Below, piece after piece: positions 15,781-24,039 of a DNA stretch of 64,000 nucleotides (the stretch's first letter is position 1; the number at the start of each line of letters is the position of its first letter). The position numbers and the translations under genes are program-made. The notes under the pieces were generated by a model. The model worked only from the letters and a program-made list of their open reading frames with translations. It had not been told where the DNA came from and searched no databases. The stretch comes from UBA4781 sp963674975 (GTDB lineage Bacteria > Chloroflexota > Anaerolineae > Anaerolineales > Anaerolineaceae): assembly GCA_963674975.1 (NCBI GenBank), contig OY771913.1:1054001-1118000 (forward strand), in the 5' to 3' direction.

Positions 15781-17238
15781 TTATTTTTTCGCAAGTGCTT
15801 CAAGCATCACCTGTCTGACGATGCCTTCCAGCTCCTGCCGGGTGAGCCGTGGGGTTTTCCCGGACCCAACCATTGCTTCATCAGGCGGCGGCGTGGTTTC
15901 ATACGCCAGACGCTTGATGTTGAACAGGTGATGGACGGTTATATTGTCGCCTGTGACAGAACCGCCTTCCCCGCCTGCTCCTAATGTTAATGAGGGCATT
16001 ACACCCGTGGTCAATCCCACCGCACCGAGGGTGCTCATGGTATTGACCAAAACACGGAAGACCGGCTTTTCAAGTCCGAATGCCATGATCACATTTTGAT
16101 CTTTAGCATGCAGGACAAGGGAATGCCCTCTTCCGCCGAAATGAATTAATTCAATGCAGCGTTCGCAGCCTTTTTCCCAGCCCTCTTCTTCGAACCAGCC
16201 CAGCACCGTGGTCAGCTTCTCGCGCGACAGCGGTTCCTGCGGTCCCACCCGGTTCAGGCGCACCACAATAACCCGCGCATCATCAGGCACCTCAAAACCA
16301 CCCAGCTTTGCCAGGAACTGCGGTGATTTTCCCACCGCAGCCACATTCATAGATCCATCCGGGTTGAAAAGAATACGGCGCAGGATATTTGCCGTTTTTT
16401 CATCGGCAAAATAAGCCCCATTCACCTGCATCAGTTTCGCCAGTTGATCGGCGATCGGTTTATCAGCCACCACGCTCTGCTCCGAAGCGCAGATCAGTGA
16501 ATAATCAAAAGCTTTGCTTGAAACAATATAGCGCGCGGCTTTTTCAAGATCGGCACTGCGGTCAACATATGCCGGCACATTTCCGGGACCCACCCCATAG
16601 GCTGGTTTTCCAACAGAATGAGCCGCTTTCACCATCCCTCCCCCGCCGGTTGCCAGTATCACGCGCACCCGTTTATGGTGCATGAGCTCCTGTGTGCCGG
16701 GCAGTGAAATCGTACGCATGCAGTTGATCAGCCCCACCGGGGCGCCCGCATTCTCAGCTGCCTGCTGTAAAGTATGCGCCGCTTCATAGCTGCAGTTCAC
16801 CGCAGCGGGGTGAGGGGCAAACACGATTGCATCTCTGGCTTTTACCGCAGAAATGGCTTTTGCGAAAATGGTTGATGTTGGATTGGTACTGGGGGTCAAT
16901 GCCGCCACCACCCCCATGGGCCAGGCAATTTCATACAGGCGTTTTTCAGGATCATGCTTGACAATGCCAACCGTTTTTACATCTTTGATGCTTTCCCAGA
17001 GAATACGCGAAGCCAGTTCATTTTTCAATTTCTTATGAGCTGCCACACCGTAACCGGTTTCTTCGCTTGCCATGCGCCCAAGCCTGTCTGAAGCCTGATA
17101 TCCCGCTTCAGCCATTGCGGCGCACACCCGGTCTACCTGCTCCTGGCTGGCTCTGCCCCAGATCAATTGAGCTTCATAAGCCAGAGCTGCCAGATCACGC
17201 GCTTCTTGAATGGAAAGCAAATCTTTATCGATCGGCAT
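15781..17238 (-). CDS. CoA-acylating aldehyde dehydrogenase (PduP/EutE-like), BMC luminal enzyme
   Basis: A 485-residue enzyme of the PduP/EutE family, with catalytic Cys250 in DYSLICASEQ and cofactor-site glycines in ATGGGGMV and YGVGPGN. It converts an aldehyde with NAD and CoA to acyl-CoA. With DeoC upstream, the likely substrate is acetaldehyde, giving acetyl-CoA. The last ~25 residues (TPRLTRQELEGIVRQVMLEALAKK, positions 462-485) form an amphipathic helix after a Pro/Gly linker, as in C-terminal encapsulation peptides. No alcohol dehydrogenase or phosphotransacylase is present in the operon, so cofactor recycling inside the shell must use enzymes encoded elsewhere or differ from the classical scheme. 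Confidence 0.93.
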   Translation of the reverse strand: MPIDKDLLSIQEARDLAALAYEAQLIWGRASQEQVDRVCAAMAEAGYQASDRLGRMASEETGYGVAAHKKLKNELASRILWESIKDVKTVGIVKHDPEKRLYEIAWPMGVVAALTPSTNPTSTIFAKAISAVKARDAIVFAPHPAAVNCSYEAAHTLQQAAENAGAPVGLINCMRTISLPGTQELMHHKRVRVILATGGGGMVKAAHSVGKPAYGVGPGNVPAYVDRSADLEKAARYIVSSKAFDYSLICASEQSVVADKPIADQLAKLMQVNGAYFADEKTANILRRILFNPDGSMNVAAVGKSPQFLAKLGGFEVPDDARVIVVRLNRVGPQEPLSREKLTTVLGWFEEEGWEKGCERCIELIHFGGRGHSLVLHAKDQNVIMAFGLEKPVFRVLVNTMSTLGAVGLTTGVMPSLTLGAGGEGGSVTGDNITVHHLFNIKRLAYETTPPPDEAMVGSGKTPRLTRQELEGIVRQVMLEALAKK

Positions 17239-17250
17239 TTTTCATCCTTT

Positions 17251-17541
17251 TTATTCTTTTCGAAAAACCACCTTGCCGCCGACTTCCAGAGAATCGATCA
17301 CTGCCATGATGACCGCATCCACCGGTCTATTCTTTGTGATCTCGGTCTGTCGGGCGCTGGAACCATGGGCGGTTAAAACCAGATCACCCACTCCTGCGTC
17401 CACGCTGTCAACGGCTACATACGGTTTCCCGATCGCTGTGCCAGTTTCATCTGTCTGACGGCAAAGGAGCAGTTTTCTCCCTGTCAATTCTGGATCCTTG
17501 ATCGTGGATACTGTTGTGCCAATAACCCGGGCTATCAGCAT
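17251..17541 (-). CDS. BMC-P shell vertex protein (EutN/CcmL family), copy 3
   Basis: A 96-residue protein starting MLIARVIGTTVSTIKDPE, with LLLCRQTD, VAVDSVDAGVGDLVLTAHGSSARQT and MAVIDSLEV, a canonical EutN/CcmL profile. It sits between the aldehyde dehydrogenase and deoC, away from the other two BMC-P genes. As the copy closest to the promoter it may be the main vertex pentamer. Gaps to neighbours are 12-17 nt. Confidence 0.93.
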   Translation of the reverse strand: MLIARVIGTTVSTIKDPELTGRKLLLCRQTDETGTAIGKPYVAVDSVDAGVGDLVLTAHGSSARQTEITKNRPVDAVIMAVIDSLEVGGKVVFRKE

Positions 17542-17558
17542 GTTTCTCTCCTATCTTT

Positions 17559-18482
17559 TTAATAACTCTTTGCAGCAACCGCGGCGGTTTCCGCATTCTG
17601 CGCTGGAGCAGTATTTCCCTTTATGATCTTTACGCCTGCACTCGCTCCAATGCGTGTCGCACCCGCGCTGACCATCTTCTCAAAATCTTCACGCGTCCGT
17701 ACTCCACCGGCTGCTTTCACGCCCATCAATGGACCAACCGCGTGCCGCATCAGCGCCACATCTTCCACCGTTGCGCCGCCCTTGGAAAAACCGGTTGAGG
17801 TTTTTACATATTCAGCGCCTGCTTCTTTCACCAGCAGGCAGGCGATCTTCTTTTCTTCATCGGTCAATAAGGCTGTTTCCAGAATGACCTTGACCAGAAC
17901 ATCGTGCGCATGTGCCACTTTCACAACACCACAGATATCACGCGCTACCAGTTCATAATTCTTATCTTTCATACCGCCTATATTGATGACCATATCCACT
18001 TCTTCAGCACCATCCTCGACCGCCTGCCGGGTCTCGAATGCTTTGACCTCCGGCGTGGTCGCGCCCAGAGGGAATCCAATGACCGTGCAAACTTTGACGG
18101 CACTTCCGCGCAGTAAACTCTTGCATAATTTCACGTGTGTGGGATTGATGCAAACCGAAGCAAAATTGTATTTGCGAGCCTCAAAACAGAGCTGAGAGAC
18201 CTCATCTCTGGTTGCTTCCGGTTTGAGCAGGGTATGGTCGATCTTGCCGGCGATTTCCAGATTTTCAGGAATATTTCCCAATGTGGTGGTAAGGCGTTCT
18301 GCACCGGCGCTGATGATCTGTCCAAACTCATCAAAGCAGGTTTTCACCTGCAAATTATCCACCACCTCGACTTTACAGAATTTCCCCTTTTCGACAATGG
18401 TGTTCTCTTCACGCATTACATCAAGGATTTCTTTCGTGATGATCTCCGCTAATGCTTGAACCTGTTCTTTCTTTACGTCCAT
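17559..18482 (-). CDS. deoC: deoxyribose-phosphate aldolase (DERA) with N-terminal encapsulation extension
   Basis: A 307-residue protein. The class I aldolase core starts near residue 78 (KIDHTLLKPEA) and carries EEVDMVINIGG (Asp163), the Schiff-base Lys227 in EYVKTSTGFS and Lys256 in GVKAAGG. It cleaves 2-deoxyribose 5-phosphate to acetaldehyde and glyceraldehyde 3-phosphate. Usual DERA enzymes are ~220-260 residues; here ~75 extra N-terminal residues begin with an amphipathic helix (QVQALAEIITKEILDVM), consistent with targeting to the microcompartment lumen. The acetaldehyde would feed the adjacent acylating dehydrogenase, and confinement would limit its loss. It is the second gene of the operon, 3 nt after rpiB. 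Confidence 0.95.
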   Translation of the reverse strand: MDVKKEQVQALAEIITKEILDVMREENTIVEKGKFCKVEVVDNLQVKTCFDEFGQIISAGAERLTTTLGNIPENLEIAGKIDHTLLKPEATRDEVSQLCFEARKYNFASVCINPTHVKLCKSLLRGSAVKVCTVIGFPLGATTPEVKAFETRQAVEDGAEEVDMVINIGGMKDKNYELVARDICGVVKVAHAHDVLVKVILETALLTDEEKKIACLLVKEAGAEYVKTSTGFSKGGATVEDVALMRHAVGPLMGVKAAGGVRTREDFEKMVSAGATRIGASAGVKIIKGNTAPAQNAETAAVAAKSY

Positions 18483-18485
18483 ATG

Positions 18486-19040
18486 CTATCCTTCTTTCAA
18501 AAAACGGTTCTCGATATCCATGATCTTCTCCACCCGCCTGGCATGTCTACCTCCGCCGAACTCGGTATTCAGGAAAGTTTTTACAATGATCTTTGCCTGA
18601 TTCAATCCGATCAAACCGGCGCCCAGGGTAAGATAATTCGCATCATTATGTTCGCGGCTGTTTGAAGCAGTTGCATAGTCGTAGCACATGGCAGCTCGCA
18701 CACCCGGTACTTTATTGGCTGTCATGCAGCTGCCTATACCTGCTCCATCGATCATGATTCCCCGGCAGGCTTTTTTGCTGCTGACCAATTCTGCCACTTT
18801 AAATGCAAAATCCGGATAATCAACCGAATCCGCATTTTCCGGTCCGCAGTCGATCACCTGATAGCCCAATTCCTCAAGAAAAGGGATCAGAGATTGCTTC
18901 ATGTTAAATCCCCCATGATCGGAGCCAATGGCTGCCACACGATCGGGCGGCTCCCCTGCTGCGCAATTTTCCTTTGCGCCCAGCTTTTCCATTGCGTTTT
19001 TGACGATACTTTTGATCTCGGAATCTGATATATAATCCAT
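18486..19040 (-). CDS. rpiB: RpiB-type sugar-phosphate isomerase with encapsulation peptide; catalytic Cys replaced
   Basis: A 184-residue protein. Residues 1-~22 form an amphipathic helix (SEIKSIVKNAMEKLG) typical of BMC cargo; the RpiB/LacAB fold starts near residue 34 with AAIGSDHGG. The family's catalytic Cys lies in a CGTGIG motif; here the equivalent reads IDGAGIGSCMTANK, so that Cys is Asp98 and a Cys sits seven residues later. Some RpiB enzymes use an acidic residue as base, so activity is possible, but the substrate may differ from ribose 5-phosphate. First gene of the operon. ATG 19040 is preferred (AGGA upstream) over 19070. Confidence 0.9.
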   Translation of the reverse strand: MDYISDSEIKSIVKNAMEKLGAKENCAAGEPPDRVAAIGSDHGGFNMKQSLIPFLEELGYQVIDCGPENADSVDYPDFAFKVAELVSSKKACRGIMIDGAGIGSCMTANKVPGVRAAMCYDYATASNSREHNDANYLTLGAGLIGLNQAKIIVKTFLNTEFGGGRHARRVEKIMDIENRFLKEG

Positions 19041-19088
19041 CTTACATCCTGTGGTTGACAAATTCGTCATTCTCGCCTAAGATATAAC

Positions 19089-19100
19089 TGGTAAAGACCA
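19089..19100. promoter_or_regulatory. putative operator for the GntR/UTRA regulator
   Basis: TGGTAAAGACCA within ACTGGTAAAGACCACA. This resembles the ACTGGTCTAGACCACT sites of DasR/NagR-type regulators, with a changed centre. It lies in the divergent intergenic region, some 14-25 bp downstream of the predicted BMC transcription start, where binding would repress. Confidence 0.6.
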
Positions 19101-19120
19101 CATTACATCCTGATGACTAT

Positions 19121-19148
19121 AGTATAACAGGAATAGGAAATATGTCAA
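19121..19148 (-). promoter_or_regulatory. promoter of the BMC operon
   Basis: On the minus strand TTGACA (19148-19143), a 16-bp spacer and TATACT (19126-19121). The -35 box lies inside the first codons of the divergent regulator gene, so expression of the two is physically coupled. Confidence 0.7.
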
Positions 19149-19888
19149 GAGCTATTGACCCTTCGAGCATCATCCCAAAATACTACCAACTTGCAGATAT
19201 TTTGCGGGAGCAGATCGAGGACGGCACATGGGAAGCCAACGAGACCATCCAGTCAGAACGCCAGCTGGAACAGCAGTACGGTCTCAGCCGCCCCACCATC
19301 CGGCAGGCTATCGATCTATTGATCGTACAGGGCTACCTTTACCGCATTCACGGAAAAGGAACCTTTGTATCTCCCCCGAAACTGCAAAAAGGTATTCTGG
19401 AGCTCACCAGTTTCAGTGAAGATATGCGCAATCGCGGGCTGGAACCCGGTCAGATCTTTCTGGAATTTGGACCAATTGCGCCTCCTAAAAAGGTTGAAAC
19501 GCATCTTGAGATCACCAACCCGGATCAAAAGGTGTTGCGCATCAAACGCGTCCGCACCGGTAATGGTGAACCGATCGGGATACAGGATTCTTACCTGAAC
19601 CTGCCGGAAGGAAAGACCATCACCAGGCAGGAACTGGAAGAACGCGGGTCGATCTATGCCATTTTGCAGGAAAAATTCAGTATTTTCCCCAGTGAGGCGG
19701 ATGAGACCCTTGAAGTCACCCTGGCAACCGAAGAAGAAGCCGCCCTGCTCTCCATACCTGAAGGCAGCCCATTATTACTAAATGAAAGGATCCTCTACTC
19801 GCAGGATCGCCAGGCAATCGAATTCGTCAGCATTCTATATCGGGGAGACCGCTATAAGTATTACATGCGGCTGACAAAGAAGAAATAA
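19142..19888 (+). CDS. GntR/HutC-family regulator with UTRA domain, likely controls the BMC operon
   Basis: A 248-residue regulator. Residues ~10-80 are a GntR winged helix (IQSERQLEQQYGLSRPTIRQA, HGKGTFV). Residues ~95-245 are a UTRA effector domain (LRIKRVRTGNGEPIGIQDSYLNLP) that usually binds sugar phosphates or related metabolites. It is divergent from rpiB with about 100 bp between the coding starts and a TGGT-N4-ACCA palindrome in that gap. By context the effector may be a deoxyribose- or ribose-type phosphate (inference). Distinct from the GntR domain on the E1, which lacks any effector domain. Confidence 0.9.
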   Translation: MSRAIDPSSIIPKYYQLADILREQIEDGTWEANETIQSERQLEQQYGLSRPTIRQAIDLLIVQGYLYRIHGKGTFVSPPKLQKGILELTSFSEDMRNRGLEPGQIFLEFGPIAPPKKVETHLEITNPDQKVLRIKRVRTGNGEPIGIQDSYLNLPEGKTITRQELEERGSIYAILQEKFSIFPSEADETLEVTLATEEEAALLSIPEGSPLLLNERILYSQDRQAIEFVSILYRGDRYKYYMRLTKKK

Positions 19889-19908
19889 AATTTTTCTGAA
19901 TAATTTTT

Positions 19909-20481
19909 CTACGGGTATATATCTATATGCTTCAGGATTCGCGCATGCGCGATCGGCCAGTAAACCGCCAGCGCTTTCCCGATCAGGTCTTCCTCCGGTA
20001 CAAACCCCCATGCCCTTGAATCTACCGAATCCGTACGGTTATCGCCTAATACAAAATACATATCTTCCGGAACGATCCAGGTACCTTCATCCATTGTGGC
20101 AGCATTGATGTAAGGCTCGTCAAGTTTTATCCCATTGACAAAAACTTCCCCATTTTCGATCGTCACTTCATCTCCGGGCAAGCCAACAGCACGTTTTATA
20201 TAATCCATTTCTGGATTCAGTGGGTAATGAAAGGTGACAATATCCCCTCTCTCCACTGATCCCAGGCGGTAGGCAAGTTTGTTGACAAAGATCACCTCAC
20301 CCTGCACAACTGTTGGGTCCATGCTGACATTGAATACCTCAACCCGATCGATCATCGCATCTACCGCGAAATAGAAGGCAGCCGCAAGCAGGATCGTTTG
20401 CAGGACTTCAATAAACACAGAGGAGACGATCTTTTTTCTGGGATTGATATTCTCTCTTTCATTATTTGGTGATTTCTGCAT
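19909..20481 (-). CDS. lepB: signal peptidase I
   Basis: A 190-residue type I signal peptidase. A single N-terminal membrane helix (residues ~20-42) is followed by the catalytic Ser53 in FNVSMDPT, Lys96 in DYIKRAVGLPGDEV, and the family box GDNRTDSVDSR. It cleaves Sec and Tat signal peptides on the outer face of the membrane. Length and motif order are normal for a Gram-positive-like SPase I. It lies on the same strand as der, ybbR, cdaA and coaE, separated from der by ~25 nt, and is probably cotranscribed with them. Confidence 0.95.
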   Translation of the reverse strand: MQKSPNNERENINPRKKIVSSVFIEVLQTILLAAAFYFAVDAMIDRVEVFNVSMDPTVVQGEVIFVNKLAYRLGSVERGDIVTFHYPLNPEMDYIKRAVGLPGDEVTIENGEVFVNGIKLDEPYINAATMDEGTWIVPEDMYFVLGDNRTDSVDSRAWGFVPEEDLIGKALAVYWPIAHARILKHIDIYP

Positions 20482-20505
20482 TCCATACTCCAGATCATGA
20501 GGATT

Positions 20506-21870
20506 TTATCTCGATCGCTTTTTCAAGACAAAGCGAATGGGTGTACCGCTGAAAGGATATACCAGGCGGACCTGATTTTCAAGAAAACGCCGATAGGTGA
20601 AGTGCATTAAGCCCGGATCATTCACATACAGCATAAAGGTTGGCGGATCAGCCCGCACCTGCGTGCCGTAGTATATGCGCAGCAGCCGCCCGGTCTTTGA
20701 GGTGGGAGAATGTAAGTCCTGCGCTTTCATAAGAATTCGGTTCAAGGAACCGGTATTGATATGGATCATTCTCTCTTCCTGAACCTGTAGAGCCAGCGGC
20801 AGTACCTTATCCACCCGCTGCCCTGAAAGAGCAGAAATAAAGAGCACGGGGACATAATCCACGAAATTCAACAGTTCGCGTATTCTTTTGGTGAACTCAT
20901 CCATTGTATGGGTGTCTTTTTCAACCAGATCCCATTTATTCACGATCACAACAGTGCTTTTCCATTTTTCAAGAATATATCCTGCTATATGCACGTCTTG
21001 AGCAGAGATTTCCTGGCTGGCATCGATCAAGAGCAGAGCCACGTCGCAGCGCTCGATGGCGCGCATAGAGCGGATGACAGAATAGCGCTCCACTCCGCGG
21101 TCGATCTTCCCCTTGCGCCGGATGCCGGCTGTATCGATCAGTGTGACAGGGATATCCTGAAAGAGAATTTTCGTATCCACCGCATCTCTGGTTGTACCCG
21201 CAATGGGACTTACAATAGAACGTTTCTCCCCAACCAGATCATTGAGCAAACTTGATTTTCCTACATTGGGTTTTCCAACGATCGCGATCTTGATCGATTC
21301 ATCATCCTCTTCACCAGTTTCTAGCGGGAAGGATGCCACAACTGCATCTAATAAATCTCCGGTTCCCGTTCCATGCAGTGCTGAAATTGGGATGGGGTTT
21401 CCTATCCCCAGCGCATAAAATTCCATGGCAGAAGCCCGAAGCATTTCGTTATCAGCTTTATTAACTACCAGATGAATGGGAGGAAAAAGTGCCCCGTCGC
21501 GATGCTTTTGATGCTTGCGCAGCAGATCAGCGACTTCTCGATCGGCAGCCGTGATCCCCGCCGCTGCATCCGTTAAAAATACAACCGCATCGGCTTCTTC
21601 AACCGCCAGCAGCGCCTGATCGCGGATTTGCTGAATATAATCGGCTGAAGCGATGCTCAACGGCGTTTTTCCGCCTTCGCTTGGATCTATACCGCCGGTA
21701 TCGATGATCTGGAAACGGACCCCGTTCCATATTGATTCTGAGAAGAGTCGATCGCGGGTGGTACCGGCGGTATCATCCACGATCGCCAGCGGCTCACCTG
21801 CCAGGCGGTTAAAAAGCGTGCTTTTCCCAACATTGGGTCTTCCAACAATTGCTACGATAGGTGTGGTCAT
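20506..21870 (-). CDS. der: ribosome-biogenesis GTPase Der (EngA)
   Basis: A 454-residue protein with two tandem G domains: the first with GRPNVGKST and DTAGTTRD near the N-terminus, the second with GKPNVGKSS, GTTRDAVD, DTAGIRRKG and NKWD around residues 195-330. A C-terminal KH-like domain follows. Two G domains in one chain are diagnostic of Der, which helps 50S subunit maturation. The stop of the ybbR gene lies 3 nt upstream, so the genes form one transcript. Confidence 0.97.
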   Translation of the reverse strand: MTTPIVAIVGRPNVGKSTLFNRLAGEPLAIVDDTAGTTRDRLFSESIWNGVRFQIIDTGGIDPSEGGKTPLSIASADYIQQIRDQALLAVEEADAVVFLTDAAAGITAADREVADLLRKHQKHRDGALFPPIHLVVNKADNEMLRASAMEFYALGIGNPIPISALHGTGTGDLLDAVVASFPLETGEEDDESIKIAIVGKPNVGKSSLLNDLVGEKRSIVSPIAGTTRDAVDTKILFQDIPVTLIDTAGIRRKGKIDRGVERYSVIRSMRAIERCDVALLLIDASQEISAQDVHIAGYILEKWKSTVVIVNKWDLVEKDTHTMDEFTKRIRELLNFVDYVPVLFISALSGQRVDKVLPLALQVQEERMIHINTGSLNRILMKAQDLHSPTSKTGRLLRIYYGTQVRADPPTFMLYVNDPGLMHFTYRRFLENQVRLVYPFSGTPIRFVLKKRSR

Positions 21871-21873
21871 ATT

Positions 21874-23124
21874 TTATTTCTCAGGAGTGGCGGTTGGTGG
21901 AATACTGATTACAACCTCTATAGTTTCCGGCTGTATGGTTTCAACCAGCAGGTCAGGCACATCGACCTCAACCCGCGGTTGCAGCTGGTAGGTCCCGGGC
22001 TGCAGATCGGTAAGATCAAGGATCACGTGTACATCGCTGGCATTCAGATCATCCAGCGTGGGCAGCGGACCGGAAAGCAATACCTCCACAAATTCAGGAG
22101 AAATGCTGACCGAGTATTCCGGATTCAAGCCGATCAGTTCCACTGCCGAGTTATCAAGCGTGATCGTCCCCTGAATGGGAGAGATGGTGACAGAGATCTT
22201 GATAGTAGATTCACCAACAATGCTTATTCCGGAGGGAAGGTCCAGCGACAGCGATTCGGTGATATCTTCACTTGCGCCGTTGATGTTCAAAGGCTGGGTT
22301 TCCACATATCCCGGTAAACCATTTACGATAGTAGGGTTGGATGAATACAGGGTCACAGTCAGCGGAGAAACAGATTTGTTGGTCAGCTGGTAGCCGCTGG
22401 CAACCTGACCGGTCACGATCGGAATCACGATCACATTCCGGTACCCGCCGCGTTGGGTGATGGGAATGGATACATGTATCTGCTCAGGTTCGATGGTCAC
22501 ATTCTCGACGATAAGTCCATTCTCGTCATATGCAGCAAGGGTGATATTTCTGTCAATATCCTGATTTGCCTGACTCACATCCACAATCGCTCTGATCTCA
22601 TCCACTTTCGATATCAGAGAAGCAGGTCCATTGACGGTAGCATATTCATAACTTAAAACCGGTTCTCCGGCTTCATAGCCAACCGCCGGCTGTGAAGGCT
22701 GCACCAGTTGAATGGGTAAGTATTTCGAGTAAAGCGGTTCAATGCTTACTTCCAGGTTTGCCGGACCGATCGTTTCCACTTTAACCGGCTTGGCATCCAC
22801 CTCGATATCAACGGGAATTTCATAAGAACCTTCTTCAAGATCTGCGAGGTTAATACTGGCATGGATCAGCTCAGGACTATCGTTAAGCGTTTGCCAGAGT
22901 GAGGTTGGAGCGCTCAAGCTGATGGTCGCTTCGGAGGGAAGTTCATTCGTTATCACCAGATCAGAAGCCAGTCCTTTGACCTCGATCGGGATCCCCTCAG
23001 GGTAGGTGCGCATGCTGACCGGATCGGTATTGTTTACCGCCATGATCCAGACCGTAATTGCCAGAGCAAATGCGGTAAAAAAGGTGGGCAGGCTATGAGA
23101 AATTTTTTTGAACAATTGCGTCAT
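21874..23124 (-). CDS. YbbR-domain protein, CdaR-like regulator of diadenylate cyclase
   Basis: A 416-residue membrane-anchored protein. A cytoplasmic N-terminus and one transmembrane helix (residues ~15-30, FFTAFALAITVWIMAV) precede repeated beta-rich YbbR domains (recurring IPIEVKG, LPSEATISLSAP, GYEAGEP-like units), so most of the chain is outside the cell. In Firmicutes the YbbR protein CdaR binds and regulates the cyclase CdaA. Here it lies 2 nt downstream of cdaA, the same arrangement. There is no glmM in this cluster, unlike the Firmicute order. Confidence 0.9.
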   Translation of the reverse strand: MTQLFKKISHSLPTFFTAFALAITVWIMAVNNTDPVSMRTYPEGIPIEVKGLASDLVITNELPSEATISLSAPTSLWQTLNDSPELIHASINLADLEEGSYEIPVDIEVDAKPVKVETIGPANLEVSIEPLYSKYLPIQLVQPSQPAVGYEAGEPVLSYEYATVNGPASLISKVDEIRAIVDVSQANQDIDRNITLAAYDENGLIVENVTIEPEQIHVSIPITQRGGYRNVIVIPIVTGQVASGYQLTNKSVSPLTVTLYSSNPTIVNGLPGYVETQPLNINGASEDITESLSLDLPSGISIVGESTIKISVTISPIQGTITLDNSAVELIGLNPEYSVSISPEFVEVLLSGPLPTLDDLNASDVHVILDLTDLQPGTYQLQPRVEVDVPDLLVETIQPETIEVVISIPPTATPEK

Positions 23125-23126
23125 GC

Positions 23127-24011
23127 TTACTTCCCTTCCTTTTTCTCAATTCCCAGCCAACTTCGTACCAAATCCATTAAATCCGTCGTTTGAGCCAAAC
23201 GTTCTTCTTCCAATAATAAAGGCTGCAGGGCATTTTCAAGATTTCCTGGTTTGACCTCGTGAATGATCCTGCCCATGTGAGCAATAGCAACATCTCCGGT
23301 CTCTTCTGAAACAACCACAGCCACTGCATCGGTGCTTTCAGAAATACCCAGGGCTGCCCGGTGGCGCAATCCCATTTTATGGTCGGGTGATTCATCAAGA
23401 ACACCCACCGAAGAAAGCGGCATCACGCAGGAGGCTGCCCGGATGATACCTGAAGTAATGATAATTGCTCCGTCATGCAGCGGGGTATTAGGGTAAAAAA
23501 TCTGCAGGATCAATTGAGAGGAAATTTTCGAATCCATTTTTATACCGGTATCGATATATTCCTGTAAATTGTCATTGACCTGAAAAATGATCAAAGCGCC
23601 CTGCTTCAGCGAAGCCAGCCGTTTTACAGCAGCCGACACCTCGGCAATGGAATTTTTGATCTCATCTTGAGGATATGTTATTTTTTTTGTAAAGATCCTA
23701 TTCGGTCCGGCTCTCCCCAACCGCTCAAGCGCCCGGCGTATCTCCGGGGCAAAGATGACCGGAATAGCAAAAAGCAAAGCAGGAAAGGTGCTTTGAACCA
23801 GATAAGAGAACGCGGGCAGATCGACCAGTGTGGTTAGCAGCATGATCACGATGATGACAAAGACCATACCGCGCATCAAGGTCTGCCCCTGTGTATTTCG
23901 AAGCAACCGCAAGATCGTATAAAAGATCAGGCTGACGATAAGAAGATCAATCAGCGTAAGCCAGTTGAAACGTTGAAATAGAAAAATGATCTCAGAAAAT
24001 ATTTCTTTCAT
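23127..24011 (-). CDS. cdaA: diadenylate cyclase CdaA (c-di-AMP synthase)
   Basis: A 294-residue protein with three N-terminal transmembrane helices (residues ~15-85) and a DAC domain carrying DGA (180-182) and RHR (216-218), the ATP- and metal-binding motifs of this family. It condenses two ATP to cyclic di-AMP, a messenger for potassium and osmotic control and cell-wall homeostasis. It is followed at once by the YbbR protein, its usual partner. Length and topology are typical of CdaA and not of DisA. Confidence 0.95.
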   Translation of the reverse strand: MKEIFSEIIFLFQRFNWLTLIDLLIVSLIFYTILRLLRNTQGQTLMRGMVFVIIVIMLLTTLVDLPAFSYLVQSTFPALLFAIPVIFAPEIRRALERLGRAGPNRIFTKKITYPQDEIKNSIAEVSAAVKRLASLKQGALIIFQVNDNLQEYIDTGIKMDSKISSQLILQIFYPNTPLHDGAIIITSGIIRAASCVMPLSSVGVLDESPDHKMGLRHRAALGISESTDAVAVVVSEETGDVAIAHMGRIIHEVKPGNLENALQPLLLEEERLAQTTDLMDLVRSWLGIEKKEGK

Positions 24012-24039
24012 CTATTTAAGTTTACTTCAATCCCGTCCT

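Noticed and set aside
12901..19040. BMC as an ethanolamine, propanediol or glycyl-radical compartment
   Set aside because: None of the signature enzymes (EutBC, PduCDE, glycyl-radical lyase) is encoded; DeoC and RpiB indicate sugar phosphates.
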